Shown in pieces: positions 1 to 7,253 of a stretch of DNA of 26,245 nt. Location of the stretch: NCBI GenBank assembly GCA_036703315.1, contig DATNPH010000160.1, positions 1 through 26,245 on the forward strand, in the 5' to 3' direction. The notes beneath the pieces were generated by a model that had not been told where the DNA came from, did not search any database, and was given only the letters and a program-made list of their open reading frames with translations. This DNA is from DATNPH01 sp036703315. Lineage in GTDB: Bacteria; Cyanobacteriota; Cyanobacteriia; Cyanobacteriales; Coleofasciculaceae. The position numbers and the translations under genes were made by a program. Within the stretch, counting starts at the first letter, position 1. Each line of letters opens with the position of its first letter.

Positions 1-1
1 A

Positions 2-376
2 GCCAACACCTTCAGAGCCTTCAACCCCACCCAAGCGGAAGAGACCTATTCGATGGTCACAGCCAACCGCTTCTGGTCGCAAATCTTTGGAATTGCCTTC
101 TCCAACAAGCGGTGGTTGCACTTCTTCATGCTGTTTGTGCCCGTAACGGGCTTGTGGATGGCATCGATTGGGATTATTGGCATTGCCTTAAATTTGCGGG
201 CGTATGACTTTGTCTCCCAAGAGTTGCGGGCAGCTGAAGACCCAGAATTTGAGACGTTCTACACCAAGAACATTCTGTTGAATGAAGGTCTGCGCGCTTG
301 GATGGCTCCTCAAGACCAGCCTCATGAGCGCTTTGAGTTCCCTGAGGAAGTTCTCCCTCGCGGTAACGCTCTGTAA
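2..376 (+). CDS. psbD: Photosystem II D2 protein, C-terminal part
   Basis: This is the last 124 codons of the D2 reaction-centre protein; the gene starts upstream of the window. D2 pairs with D1 in the thylakoid membrane and binds pheophytin, plastoquinone QA and the non-haem iron. The readable part begins with the conserved stretch NTFRAFNPTQAEETYSMVTA, continues through the last transmembrane helix (LHFFMLFVPVTGLWM onwards) and ends with the typical D2 tail FEFPEEVLPRGNAL followed by TAA. Nothing is damaged. The unusual point is downstream: psbC normally begins inside the psbD tail in cyanobacteria, but here the next gene starts 88 bp beyond the psbD stop. The two are still most likely cotranscribed, since the gap contains no terminator-type T-run. 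Confidence 0.98.
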   Translation, partial: ANTFRAFNPTQAEETYSMVTANRFWSQIFGIAFSNKRWLHFFMLFVPVTGLWMASIGIIGIALNLRAYDFVSQELRAAEDPEFETFYTKNILLNEGLRAWMAPQDQPHERFEFPEEVLPRGNAL

Positions 377-388
377 AAAACTATTAAG

Positions 389-421
389 ATGAATGCTGAA
401 TTGTTACGATTTAGCATTCAT
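389..421 (+). other. Intercistronic hairpin between psbD and psbC
   Basis: The sequence 389-403 can pair with 407-421 in a 15-bp stem with two G-U pairs and a 3-nt TTA loop. The outer nine pairs (ATGAATGCT with AGCATTCAT) are perfect. No T-run follows, so it does not look like a terminator. It sits within the spacer that separates psbD from psbC. A role in mRNA processing or in setting the psbD:psbC ratio is possible but is inference. Confidence 0.6.
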
Positions 422-464
422 AATCCCTTGTATATCATTCATCATTTTGAAGAGGTACTACCCA

Positions 465-1850
465 GTGGTAACACTCTCTAATAGTTCAGCGATCGCGGGT
501 AATCGTGACCAAGAATCATCAGGATTTGCCTGGTGGGCTGGTAACGCCCGTCTGATCAATCTCTCCGGTAAGTTGCTGGGTGCTCACGTTGCCCACTCTG
601 GACTAATCGTTTTCTGGGCTGGAGCAATGACCCTGTTTGAGGTCGCTCACTTTGTGCCCGAAAAGCCCATGTACGAACAGGGCTTAATCCTCCTACCTCA
701 CCTTGCCACTCTTGGCTGGGGTGTTGGTCCTGGTGGTGAAGTCATCGACACCTTTCCTTACTTTGTTGTCGGTGTGCTGCACCTGATTTCCTCCGCTGTG
801 CTAGGTATTGGCGGGATCTATCACGCCGTTCGTGGTCCTGAAACCTTAGAAGAGTACTCTGGCTTCTTCGGTTACGACTGGAAGGACAAGAACAAGATGA
901 CTACCATCTTGGGCTTCCACCTAATTGTTTTAGGCATTGGTGCTTTTTTGTTAGTCATCAAGGCCATGTTCGTAGGTGGCGTGTATGACACTTGGGCTCC
1001 TGGTGGTGGTGATGTTCGTATCATTACCAACCCAACGCTGAACCCAGCTGTTATCTTCGGCTATCTGCTGAAGTCTCCCTTTGGTGGCGAAGGCTGGATT
1101 GTCAGCGTCAACAACATGGAAGACATCATCGGCGGACATATCTGGGTTGGTCTGGTCTGCATCTTTGGTGGCATCTATCACATCCTCACCAAGCCTTTTG
1201 GTTGGGCTCGTCGCGCCTTCATCTGGTCGGGAGAAGCTTACCTCTCCTACAGCTTGGGTGCCCTGTCCCTGATGGGATTCATCGCCGCTTGCTACGTCTG
1301 GTTCAACAACACCGCTTACCCCAGTGAATTCTATGGTCCGACTGGTCCTGAGGCTTCTCAGGCTCAAGCGTTGACCTTCTTGATTCGTGACCAACGCCTA
1401 GGTGCGAACGTCGGTTCAGCTCAAGGTCCGACTGGTTTGGGTAAGTACCTGATGCGCTCTCCTACTGGTGAAATCATCTTCGGTGGTGAAACGATGCGCT
1501 TCTGGGATTTCCAAGGTCCCTGGTTAGAGCCTCTACGTGGACCTAATGGTCTTGACCTAAGCAAGATCCAAAACGACATTCAGCCCTGGCAAGCTCGTCG
1601 CGCTGCTGAGTACATGACTCATGCTCCTCTGGGTTCTCTGAACTCAGTGGGTGGCGTGGCTACGGAGATCAACTCCTTCAACTATGTGTCTCCACGTTCT
1701 TGGCTGTCTACTTCTCACTTTGTGTTGGCCTTCTTCTTCCTAGTGGGTCACCTCTGGCACGCAGGTCGCGCCCGTGCGGCGGCAGCTGGATTTGAGAAAG
1801 GCATCGATCGCGAAACTGAGCCAGTTTTGGCTATGCCTGACCTCGACTAA
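465..1850 (+). CDS. psbC: Photosystem II CP43 chlorophyll-binding protein
   Basis: CP43 is the inner antenna of photosystem II and supplies ligands to the oxygen-evolving Mn4CaO5 cluster. The start is taken as GTG at 465, giving 461 residues beginning MVTLSNSSAI, the usual cyanobacterial N-terminus; a purine-rich GAAGAGG at 449-455 is the likely ribosome-binding site. Features seen: six hydrophobic helices with their chlorophyll-binding histidines, the long lumenal loop, the motif GGETMRFWD with Glu342 and Arg345 (equivalent to Glu354 and Arg357 in standard numbering), and the terminal MPDLD. An in-frame ATG at 393 would add 24 residues encoded by the spacer hairpin region; these do not resemble any CP43 and are rejected. 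The long-form start used in standard numbering cannot exist here because the spacer replaces it. Confidence 0.98.
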   Translation: MVTLSNSSAIAGNRDQESSGFAWWAGNARLINLSGKLLGAHVAHSGLIVFWAGAMTLFEVAHFVPEKPMYEQGLILLPHLATLGWGVGPGGEVIDTFPYFVVGVLHLISSAVLGIGGIYHAVRGPETLEEYSGFFGYDWKDKNKMTTILGFHLIVLGIGAFLLVIKAMFVGGVYDTWAPGGGDVRIITNPTLNPAVIFGYLLKSPFGGEGWIVSVNNMEDIIGGHIWVGLVCIFGGIYHILTKPFGWARRAFIWSGEAYLSYSLGALSLMGFIAACYVWFNNTAYPSEFYGPTGPEASQAQALTFLIRDQRLGANVGSAQGPTGLGKYLMRSPTGEIIFGGETMRFWDFQGPWLEPLRGPNGLDLSKIQNDIQPWQARRAAEYMTHAPLGSLNSVGGVATEINSFNYVSPRSWLSTSHFVLAFFFLVGHLWHAGRARAAAAGFEKGIDRETEPVLAMPDLD

Positions 1851-1886
1851 GTTCCTGGCTTCAGTTAATAGCTAGAAATACGTTAA

Positions 1887-1925
1887 AAGAGAGGCTCCTG
1901 TATACAAACAGGAGCCTTTTTTCGT
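1887..1925 (+). terminator. Rho-independent terminator of psbDC
   Basis: AGGCTCCTG (1892-1900) pairs perfectly with CAGGAGCCT (1909-1917) around an 8-nt loop, followed by a T-run to 1922. The preceding A-rich stretch can pair with the T-run and lengthen the stem. It lies about 40 bp after the psbC stop. Confidence 0.93.
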
Positions 1926-2103
1926 AGCGTAAAGTGAGGGATGATACGAAATCCGTTTTACCAAAAGGAATCATTACACATAAAAAAGATATCCCTCTAC
2001 GATACTATTGAGAATCCTTTGCAACTCCTTTTAGGATTATGCGGCGAATTAATTAGCTACCGGGTAGCCTGTTAATTTTGAATTGAAGAATATTAACTTG
2101 TAG

Positions 2104-2127
2104 GTTGAATTGAACGTTGAATTGAAC
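2104..2127. repeat. Perfect 12-bp tandem repeat
   Basis: Two adjacent identical copies of GTTGAATTGAAC at 2104-2115 and 2116-2127. A related TTGAATTGAA lies 17 bp upstream at 2078-2087. It might be a binding site for a regulator or simple slippage; nothing decides between these. Confidence 0.7.
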
Positions 2128-2272
2128 AAAGTTAAACCTAACACTCTCAATCTTAGCTTCGCTGGGTTGGTACGAAACTCAACGTACCCCTCTTAAATGG
2201 ACTTTAACAGCCTGATATGAGCCTGCCAGACTTATTGAGCGCTCATCTAGTCTCCAACAATTGCAAAAAATG

Positions 2273-2366
2273 GGAACCGATAGTCAAGTTGCCCTTTAAT
2301 ACTTGAGAATATATAGTACATTTGCACTTATATTAAGTACCTAGTCTGCTACTGCTTATCGGTTCC
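2273..2366. ncRNA. Possible structured RNA (cloverleaf-like fold)
   Basis: GGAACCGATA (2273-2282) is a perfect 10-bp inverted match of TATCGGTTCC (2357-2366). Between them are two further helices: TCAAGT/ACTTGA (2284-2289 with 2301-2306) and AATATA/TATATT (2308-2313 with 2329-2334). Together they form a closed multi-branch fold of 94 nt. No T-run follows, and I do not recognise it as tRNA, 6S, SRP or tmRNA. The strand is undetermined because the main helix works on either one. Confidence 0.3.
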
Positions 2367-2707
2367 ACCTGCCGATCCTTAATGAGAGGAGAACACTGAA
2401 ATCTAATATACACTTATTGAGATTTACTTGCAACAATTACGAAAAATACTCTCAGTAATTCTTGAGCCGCTTGAGCCCTAACTCAAGTGATGGCAGGGAG
2501 ATAGTTGGAGAATGTCAGAAGCGAGAAGTTGAGAATATACTCCATAGCTAAATCCCGGAGCTTCAAACAAGGAAGTCCTGGGTTTACGATTTGTTGAACG
2601 CTGGAGTTACCTACAGAGTTTTCATCTTGTATTTTCCCAATTGTGAGATCGAACTCGGCTATCATTGTTCAGGATTCTAAGCTGTCATGCCTTAAGCTTT
2701 GCCTCTT

Positions 2708-3358
2708 ATGACTCTTCAACTGCGTGTCCATGTCCCACCCCATCCACTGATTAAGCACTGGCTTGGTGTTGCTCGTGATGTCTCCACACCATCGCCACTA
2801 TTCAAGAGCGCGGTGATAGAGCTAGGGCGTTGGTTAACCTACGAAGCCGTTCGCGACTGGTTACCAACTGAGGACATCATGGTACAGACTCCCTTAGCTC
2901 CCTGCCCTGCGACGATGGTAAATCCAGAGGTACCGCTGGTAGTAGTACCAATTCTGCGGGCGGGACTAGCTTTATTAGAGGGAGCACAGACGTTGCTGCC
3001 TTTGGCGTCGATTTATCATCTTGGCTTGGTGCGGGATGAGCAAACTCTGGAAGCTAGATGCTACTTAAATAAATTGCCAAATCAGTTTGAGCCAAACACA
3101 CGCGTCCTAATCACTGAACCGATGCTGGCAACTGGTGGGTCAATTATGCTAGCAATGGCAGAACTGACTAAGCGAGGTGTTGATCCTGCCTTGACACGGA
3201 TTATCAATGTGGTTGCTGCACCACCAGCTTTACAAAAGCTGAGTGTTAATTATCCGAGTTTGACCATCTATACGGCAATGATTGACGAGGGGCTTAATAG
3301 TCGGGGGTATATAGTGCCAGGATTAGGGGATGCGGGTGATCGCAGCTTTAACACATAA
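2708..3358 (+). CDS. upp: Uracil phosphoribosyltransferase
   Basis: Salvage enzyme making UMP and pyrophosphate from uracil and PRPP in the cytoplasm. The start is taken as ATG 2708 (216 residues); TTG 2699 in the same frame would add three residues and is less likely. Diagnostic features: the flexible-loop region VPILRAGLALLEG (about residues 80-92), GLVRDEQTLEA, the PRPP-binding loop VLITEPMLATGGS (133-145), and the uracil-binding C-terminus PGLGDAGDRSFNT. The length matches the family. The PRPP loop has Thr-Glu where most family members have an Asp at the key acidic position, a conservative change. It is a stand-alone gene on the + strand with no operon partner immediately beside it. Confidence 0.95.
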   Translation: MTLQLRVHVPPHPLIKHWLGVARDVSTPSPLFKSAVIELGRWLTYEAVRDWLPTEDIMVQTPLAPCPATMVNPEVPLVVVPILRAGLALLEGAQTLLPLASIYHLGLVRDEQTLEARCYLNKLPNQFEPNTRVLITEPMLATGGSIMLAMAELTKRGVDPALTRIINVVAAPPALQKLSVNYPSLTIYTAMIDEGLNSRGYIVPGLGDAGDRSFNT

Positions 3359-3492
3359 CATCAGTGTTAAGTGCACAAGCGTACTCTTGTGGGCTTTCTA
3401 ATCCCACTTCTGTGTTGAGTAGGCAGCAGGGTCAACCAACCGTTAATCTTGAGGAAAGTTAGGTTTTAAAAATCAAGGGTACAAGAGTAAAA

Positions 3493-3828
3493 ATGAGTCA
3501 GCGCGATGGTTTTACAAGCGGATTTCTAGCGGGAGCTGTAATTGGCGGATTGATCGGGGGAGTCATCGGCTCGCTGGTTGCTGCTCAACGTGACAATACC
3601 GACCAAGAGGTTGAGCAGTCTTTGCTTAATTCCAGCCGCTCAGAAGCTAAGGCGATCAAAAGTAAAAGGCGTCAGCTCAAGGCAGAAGAAAGTATTGAAG
3701 TAGCTCGTCGCAGCTTAGAAGATAAAATCGCCCAGCTGAACATGGCAATTGACGATGTTCGTCAACAGTTAGGAACAGTCAATGGCAATGCTCTAGACGT
3801 AGATCGGGAGCGATCGCCTGAGCCTTAA
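3493..3828 (+). CDS. YtxH-like small membrane/coiled-coil protein
   Basis: A 111-residue protein of unknown function. Residues 8-31 form one hydrophobic segment very rich in glycine with GxxxG-type spacing (FLAGAVIGGLIGGVIGSLVA), followed by a charged, Glu/Lys/Gln-rich helix (about 35-95) that should form a coiled coil. This layout is that of YtxH-domain proteins, which in other bacteria are linked to stress; that link is by resemblance only. The end of the gene contains a HIP1 site, and an 8-bp inverted repeat (3815-3822 with 3837-3844) spans the stop codon; it lacks a T-run, so it is at best a weak terminator. Confidence 0.8.
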   Translation: MSQRDGFTSGFLAGAVIGGLIGGVIGSLVAAQRDNTDQEVEQSLLNSSRSEAKAIKSKRRQLKAEESIEVARRSLEDKIAQLNMAIDDVRQQLGTVNGNALDVDRERSPEP

Positions 3829-4111
3829 GCCTGAAACTCAGGCGTCTCCTATGCGTTGTCTGACAGAGTTAACGCCTCTTGAGAAAACCAGAATGGGATG
3901 ATATTCGTTAGACTGAGCATAAATACTGAAAAAAGCCTAACGCGACGAACGTGTCAACTTCCACTAGCCTTTACGCAGAGGATGACCTGCACAGGGGACG
4001 TTGCGGTAAGATCGGACAGTATGCTTTGAGCGTATAACTGACTTGACTCGTAGGAGTATCAATTCAAGGCTCAACCCCTCATAAAAACTTACCAAGGAAG
4101 CTTCTTAGTCC

Positions 4112-4372
4112 ATGACTGCTACAGAACTGCTAACCAACAGTCTCGCTAACTTTATCAATATCTACCTACTTCTAATATTTATCCGGATTCTGTTAACGTG
4201 GTTTCCCACGGTCAACTGGATGAACCAAATAGCTTCTTTCTTAAGCCCTATTACTGACCCATACCTCAATATTTTCCGTTCCTTCATTCCGCCAATCGGG
4301 GGTTTAGATGTGTCTCCTATCTTGGCGATAATCCTTCTGCAAGTTGTAGCTCAGCTGTTTAGTAGCCTATAG
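4112..4372 (+). CDS. YggT family membrane protein (Ycf19-like)
   Basis: An 86-residue integral membrane protein. Two hydrophobic segments (about residues 12-30 and 65-84) flank a loop with the family signature: ILLTWFPTVNW, then LSPITDPYLNIFR and the proline-rich SFIPPIGGLDVSPILA. YggT/Ycf19 relatives occur in bacteria, cyanobacteria and plastids; plastid homologues (CCB3) act in covalent haem attachment to cytochrome b6, and cyanobacterial members have been linked to membrane organisation and osmotic response. Which applies here cannot be told. An AAGGAAG lies 14 nt upstream of the ATG. The length is normal and the gene stands alone, followed by a terminator. Confidence 0.93.
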   Translation: MTATELLTNSLANFINIYLLLIFIRILLTWFPTVNWMNQIASFLSPITDPYLNIFRSFIPPIGGLDVSPILAIILLQVVAQLFSSL

Positions 4373-4398
4373 CTGTTTATCTATTTTTTGAGCAAATG

Positions 4399-4430
4399 CA
4401 CGGCTCCTCCTACGATTAAGCCGTGGTTTT
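4399..4430 (+). terminator. Terminator after the YggT gene
   Basis: CACGGCT (4399-4405) pairs perfectly with AGCCGTG (4419-4425), with a 13-nt loop and a short T-run (GTTTTATT) directly after it. The gene end is 27 bp upstream. Confidence 0.7.
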
Positions 4431-4597
4431 ATTACTAGGATTGGGCATAGCAAGGTCAAAGTGGTGCACTAGGTGAGTTTGATATAGCACTAATACCTCC
4501 ACTAGATAGACTTGGTGGAATGACGTAGCTATTCACTTCCATCACCCTTGGGGAACCTTTACAAGCTCAATTAGCCGCAACCAATCAATCCATTAGT

Positions 4598-5035
4598 TTA
4601 GCGACGGACTTTGCCAGTAAAGCCTGCAGCTTTAAACTGCTTAAGCTTGAGTGGAGTAGGTTGACTAGCTGAAACTGAAATCCTCAGTTCAAAATCGCTG
4701 ACACCTGGTGGCACTTCATCGATTGAACCCAAACGGGTGCGATTTTGTAATACTGGCTCATTATTGGCATCGTAGATGCGACCGTAAATGTCAGCATTGA
4801 TGACCAATTTGCCAGAATTGTTCACAGCTTTGCCAGTAACTAAGAAGCAGCTAGCCGAACTGGTGGAACCATCAGGAGTTACAGTCCCTTTTGCCAACTC
4901 TGGGGGACATTCATGGTAAGAAAGGTCTGATAGTTGAATCTGGACTAACGCCAAAGCCATGGGGGTAAACACCCAACTGACAACCCAAAAAAGACCAGAA
5001 ATAATCAGGGTAGCCAACCAAGCACGAAATCGCAT
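4598..5035 (-). CDS. Conserved exported or anchored hypothetical protein
   Basis: A 145-residue protein I cannot name. Residues 5-30 form a hydrophobic signal or anchor (LATLIISGLFWVVSWVFTPMAL). The rest has the look of a small beta-sandwich of the FxLYD/DUF3426 kind: a Cys-containing strand (SASCFLVTGKAVNNSGK), then ADIYGRIYDANNEPV, then a closing region with LGSIDEVPPGVSDFELRISV. In such proteins the domain sits outside the cytoplasmic membrane. Two cysteines (about 43 and 63) could form a disulfide. The start ATG gives the signal segment a normal length. It is monocistronic, convergent with the YggT gene and divergent from the next gene. Confidence 0.8.
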   Translation of the reverse strand: MRFRAWLATLIISGLFWVVSWVFTPMALALVQIQLSDLSYHECPPELAKGTVTPDGSTSSASCFLVTGKAVNNSGKLVINADIYGRIYDANNEPVLQNRTRLGSIDEVPPGVSDFELRISVSASQPTPLKLKQFKAAGFTGKVRR

Positions 5036-5209
5036 AAACTACACAACCACTAAATATTTATCGATAATTCCAATCCTCAGCTTACCTTGAATTCGCAATC
5101 AGACTTCCTTGGGTAGTACATCGAACATTTGTAATAATGAGGAACTAAGATTCGCTAATCATCCGGAATACTGCCACGGGCGGTGCTCCCATCGCTGACT
5201 CAAGGTGCT

Positions 5210-5851
5210 ATGACCGAAGCTGAGATTGAAGCTGTCCTGCAATTAGCGTTTATTCAATGTGAGGCGATTTCCCGCCCACTAACTGACCAACAGAAACAAA
5301 TTTTGCTGCAAGTGGTTAAAGAGTCAGTGGCTCGTGAAGTACTGGTTTCATTGAACACAAGCAGTGACCAAGAGCGTGAAATAGTAAATCCTTTAGATGA
5401 ACTAACCTTAGAACAACGTCAAGCACTGTTGCAGTTTGTCAAGGAACAGGAAAAACAAGATTATCCCTGGAAAATTAAACTACTTAACGATTGGCTGCAT
5501 AATCGCGACTCTGGCTCAGTGCAGTTCATTCGCGATGAATGCGGTCCTCAATGGCTCAATCGTGTGAAGCCAGGGCATCTGGATCAATATTTTGAAGCCC
5601 AAACACTGTTGGATGGCTTAAAGCTGAAAGTAGGCGATCGCATCGAAGTCTCGAATGGACTTTGGGAGTGGGTGCAAGAGAACGGTCCGTGTACTCGCGA
5701 GTGGTTTCCTTGCACAGTTGTTAGAGTTTCCCAGCATTCAGACAGCGACAGATCCTACTACAACTGCATCATTCGCTTCGACAACGGTACTGAGTATGAA
5801 ATTCAAGGCATTTATCAATGGAATCGGTATAACTGGCGCTGGCCTTCTTAA
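5210..5851 (+). CDS. Hypothetical protein with aromatic-rich C-terminal domain
   Basis: Not recognised. ATG 5210 gives 213 residues; GTG 5183 would add nine that show nothing typical. The N-terminal half is helical and Gln/Glu-rich (LTLEQRQALLQFVKEQEK) and the middle has PWKIKLLNDWLHNRDSGSV. The last 70 residues form a compact, Trp/Tyr-rich segment starting GDRIEVSNGLWEWV, with EWFPCTVVRV and a final YQWNRYNWRWPS; the pattern of short strands with aromatic residues resembles SH3/Tudor-like barrels, but that is a visual impression. It contains a HIP1 site at 5634-5641. Its stop lies 11 bp from the end of convergent aroE. Confidence 0.75.
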   Translation: MTEAEIEAVLQLAFIQCEAISRPLTDQQKQILLQVVKESVAREVLVSLNTSSDQEREIVNPLDELTLEQRQALLQFVKEQEKQDYPWKIKLLNDWLHNRDSGSVQFIRDECGPQWLNRVKPGHLDQYFEAQTLLDGLKLKVGDRIEVSNGLWEWVQENGPCTREWFPCTVVRVSQHSDSDRSYYNCIIRFDNGTEYEIQGIYQWNRYNWRWPS

Positions 5852-5862
5852 TATCTGTACTG

Positions 5863-6735
5863 TTAGCCTGATAAGCCCAAATGCTGCTGCAATGATTGAC
5901 GCATGATGTCTACTGGCGGCGTTTGTCCTAACCAAATTTTTAAGGCGGTGGCTCCTTGCTGAACGAGCATTTCTAGTCCGTCAATTGTAATGGCACCTTG
6001 TTTTTTTGCGTGTCGTAGAAACTGAGTTGGGTTAGGAGTATAAATCAGGTCATAGGCGATCGCTTCTTTTGGTAGTGCTTGCATCACCATGGCATCAACA
6101 GGAGACTGCTCAACGTTAGGATACATTCCAATCGGAGTAGTGTTTACTACCAAATCTGACTGAGCTATTAGTTGTGGCAGTTGGTCCCAAAGGTGAACAT
6201 GAAGGTTTATTGGTAGGTCTGTGGTATCCCAACTCTGATTAAATTGACTTAACCTTTGCTCATTGCGACCAACGATATGAATTTGAGTGCAACCAAGCTG
6301 AGCCAAGCCAACTACTACGGCTCGTGCCGCACCACCATGCCCTAAAATCACGGGTGTGGTTTGGCTCCAATTTCGGTTGTAAGCTTTCAACGGTGCGATA
6401 AAGCCTTCTACATCAGTATTGGTGCCGCTCCAACCCCTATCCGTGCGCCAAACCGTGTTGACAGCGCCAACAACCTTAGCGACGGATGAGACTTCTGACA
6501 ATAGAGGTATGATCGCTTGTTTGTGAGGAATGGTGATACTGAAGCCTACTAGACCAATACTCTTAAAACCCGCGATCGCTACATCCAAATCTGCTGATTT
6601 CACGGGCAAAGGTAAGTAGACGTAATCAAGATCCAAGTGCGCGATCGCGGCATTATGCATTACTGGCGACAAAGAATGCTCAATTGGGTCACCAATCACA
6701 CCTAGCAATTTAGTTGTCCCTGTAATTTGTTGCAT
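5863..6735 (-). CDS. aroE: Shikimate dehydrogenase (NADP+)
   Basis: Reduces 3-dehydroshikimate to shikimate with NADPH, the fourth step of the shikimate pathway, in the cytoplasm. 290 residues, the normal length. Seen: the substrate-binding HSLSPVMHN (20-28), the catalytic lysine in TIPHK (Lys72), Asn93 of GAVNT, Asp108 of GTNTD, the NADP-binding glycine loop GHGGAAR (132-138), NTTPIGM and the C-terminal LVQQGATA. The loop has His where many enzymes have Ala or Asn, which should be harmless. It is the last gene of a three-gene - strand run: its ATG overlaps the preceding stop by one base (TAATG), implying translational coupling. It shares the shikimate pathway with the DAHP synthase at 16801-17658 but not its attenuator leader. 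Confidence 0.97.
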   Translation of the reverse strand: MQQITGTTKLLGVIGDPIEHSLSPVMHNAAIAHLDLDYVYLPLPVKSADLDVAIAGFKSIGLVGFSITIPHKQAIIPLLSEVSSVAKVVGAVNTVWRTDRGWSGTNTDVEGFIAPLKAYNRNWSQTTPVILGHGGAARAVVVGLAQLGCTQIHIVGRNEQRLSQFNQSWDTTDLPINLHVHLWDQLPQLIAQSDLVVNTTPIGMYPNVEQSPVDAMVMQALPKEAIAYDLIYTPNPTQFLRHAKKQGAITIDGLEMLVQQGATALKIWLGQTPPVDIMRQSLQQHLGLSG

Positions 6736-7253
6736 TAGTGTTTGTTCCCTGCCTGTTCCACTGGTGCCTCTCGCTGAGCCGTAAATTCCGCTGGTGCTGA
6801 TGTTGAACTCAAACGGATTTGACCGGCAAGGGTTTCTCCCTTCACGACGCCTTGAATCTTAACTGAAATCGTACCCTCCGACGTATCTGCTTGCTTCGGG
6901 GCATTACAACTGGTCACCCACGGAGCTGGCCCTGATAAACTGAGCTGTTGATTATTACTTAATCGCCCAGTCAGAGAGGGTTTCTCTTCCGCAACGGTTG
7001 CTATCTGAGTATCAGCTTTTCCAGGTAGTAAAGAGCCAAATAAGTAAACGCCCGACTGGTTAATGTTCAACACCAGCGTGTCCGATTTGAGACATTCTGG
7101 CAAATTTTGGGCGCTGATTCGATAGGAACCACCAATCGGTGGAGGCGCTTTGAGACTGGTTTCCCCGTAAGCACTGACAACTCTAAACAGAATCACAACT
7201 GAACCAATCGCCACGCCATAAAACGTCAATGTTTTTAAGCTAAAATGACTCAT
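6735..7253 (-). CDS. Small membrane-anchored extracytoplasmic protein, unknown function
   Basis: A 172-residue protein with no function I can name. The start is set at ATG 7253, where ATGA overlaps the antiporter stop by 4 bp; an in-frame ATG at 7376 would add 41 residues that lie inside the antiporter gene and are unlike a protein start. Residues 10-28 form a single transmembrane segment or uncleaved signal (TFYGVAIGSVVILFRVVSAY). After it comes a Ser/Thr/Gly-rich, beta-type domain beginning PPPIGGSYRIS with two cysteines (ECLK and SCNA) that may pair. Coupled to the antiporter upstream and to aroE downstream, it may be an accessory of the antiporter, but this rests on position only. Confidence 0.8.
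   Translation of the reverse strand: MSHFSLKTLTFYGVAIGSVVILFRVVSAYGETSLKAPPPIGGSYRISAQNLPECLKSDTLVLNINQSGVYLFGSLLPGKADTQIATVAEEKPSLTGRLSNNQQLSLSGPAPWVTSCNAPKQADTSEGTISVKIQGVVKGETLAGQIRLSSTSAPAEFTAQREAPVEQAGNKH

Larger units (their letters stand above)
1926..2698. other. Gene-free stretch between psbC and upp
   Basis: About 770 bp without a convincing gene. It holds a perfect tandem duplication of GTTGAATTGAAC (2104-2127) with a third partial copy (TTGAATTGAA, 2078-2087), a possible structured RNA at 2273-2366, and a small 6-bp hairpin at 2470-2487. A 60-codon reading frame on the - strand (2483-2665) has no recognisable content. The upp promoter should lie in the distal part, but no clear -35/-10 pair stands out. 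Confidence 0.6.

Noticed and set aside
393..464. In-frame N-terminal extension of psbC from ATG 393
   Set aside because: The 24 extra residues are encoded by the spacer hairpin and do not resemble CP43; the GTG at 465 gives the standard N-terminus and has a ribosome-binding site.
951..1394. 147-codon antisense frame inside psbC
   Set aside because: It is the mirror of a strongly conserved, high-usage gene; no recognisable protein content.
2483..2665. 60-codon - strand frame in the psbC-upp gap
   Set aside because: No motif, no ribosome-binding site, composition like random AT-rich sequence.
3374..3391. Terminator after upp
   Set aside because: CACAAG/CTTGTG is only 6 bp and is followed by GGCTTTCT, too weak to call.
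3815..3844. Terminator after the YtxH-like gene
   Set aside because: An 8-bp inverted repeat exists but it spans the stop codon and no T-run follows.
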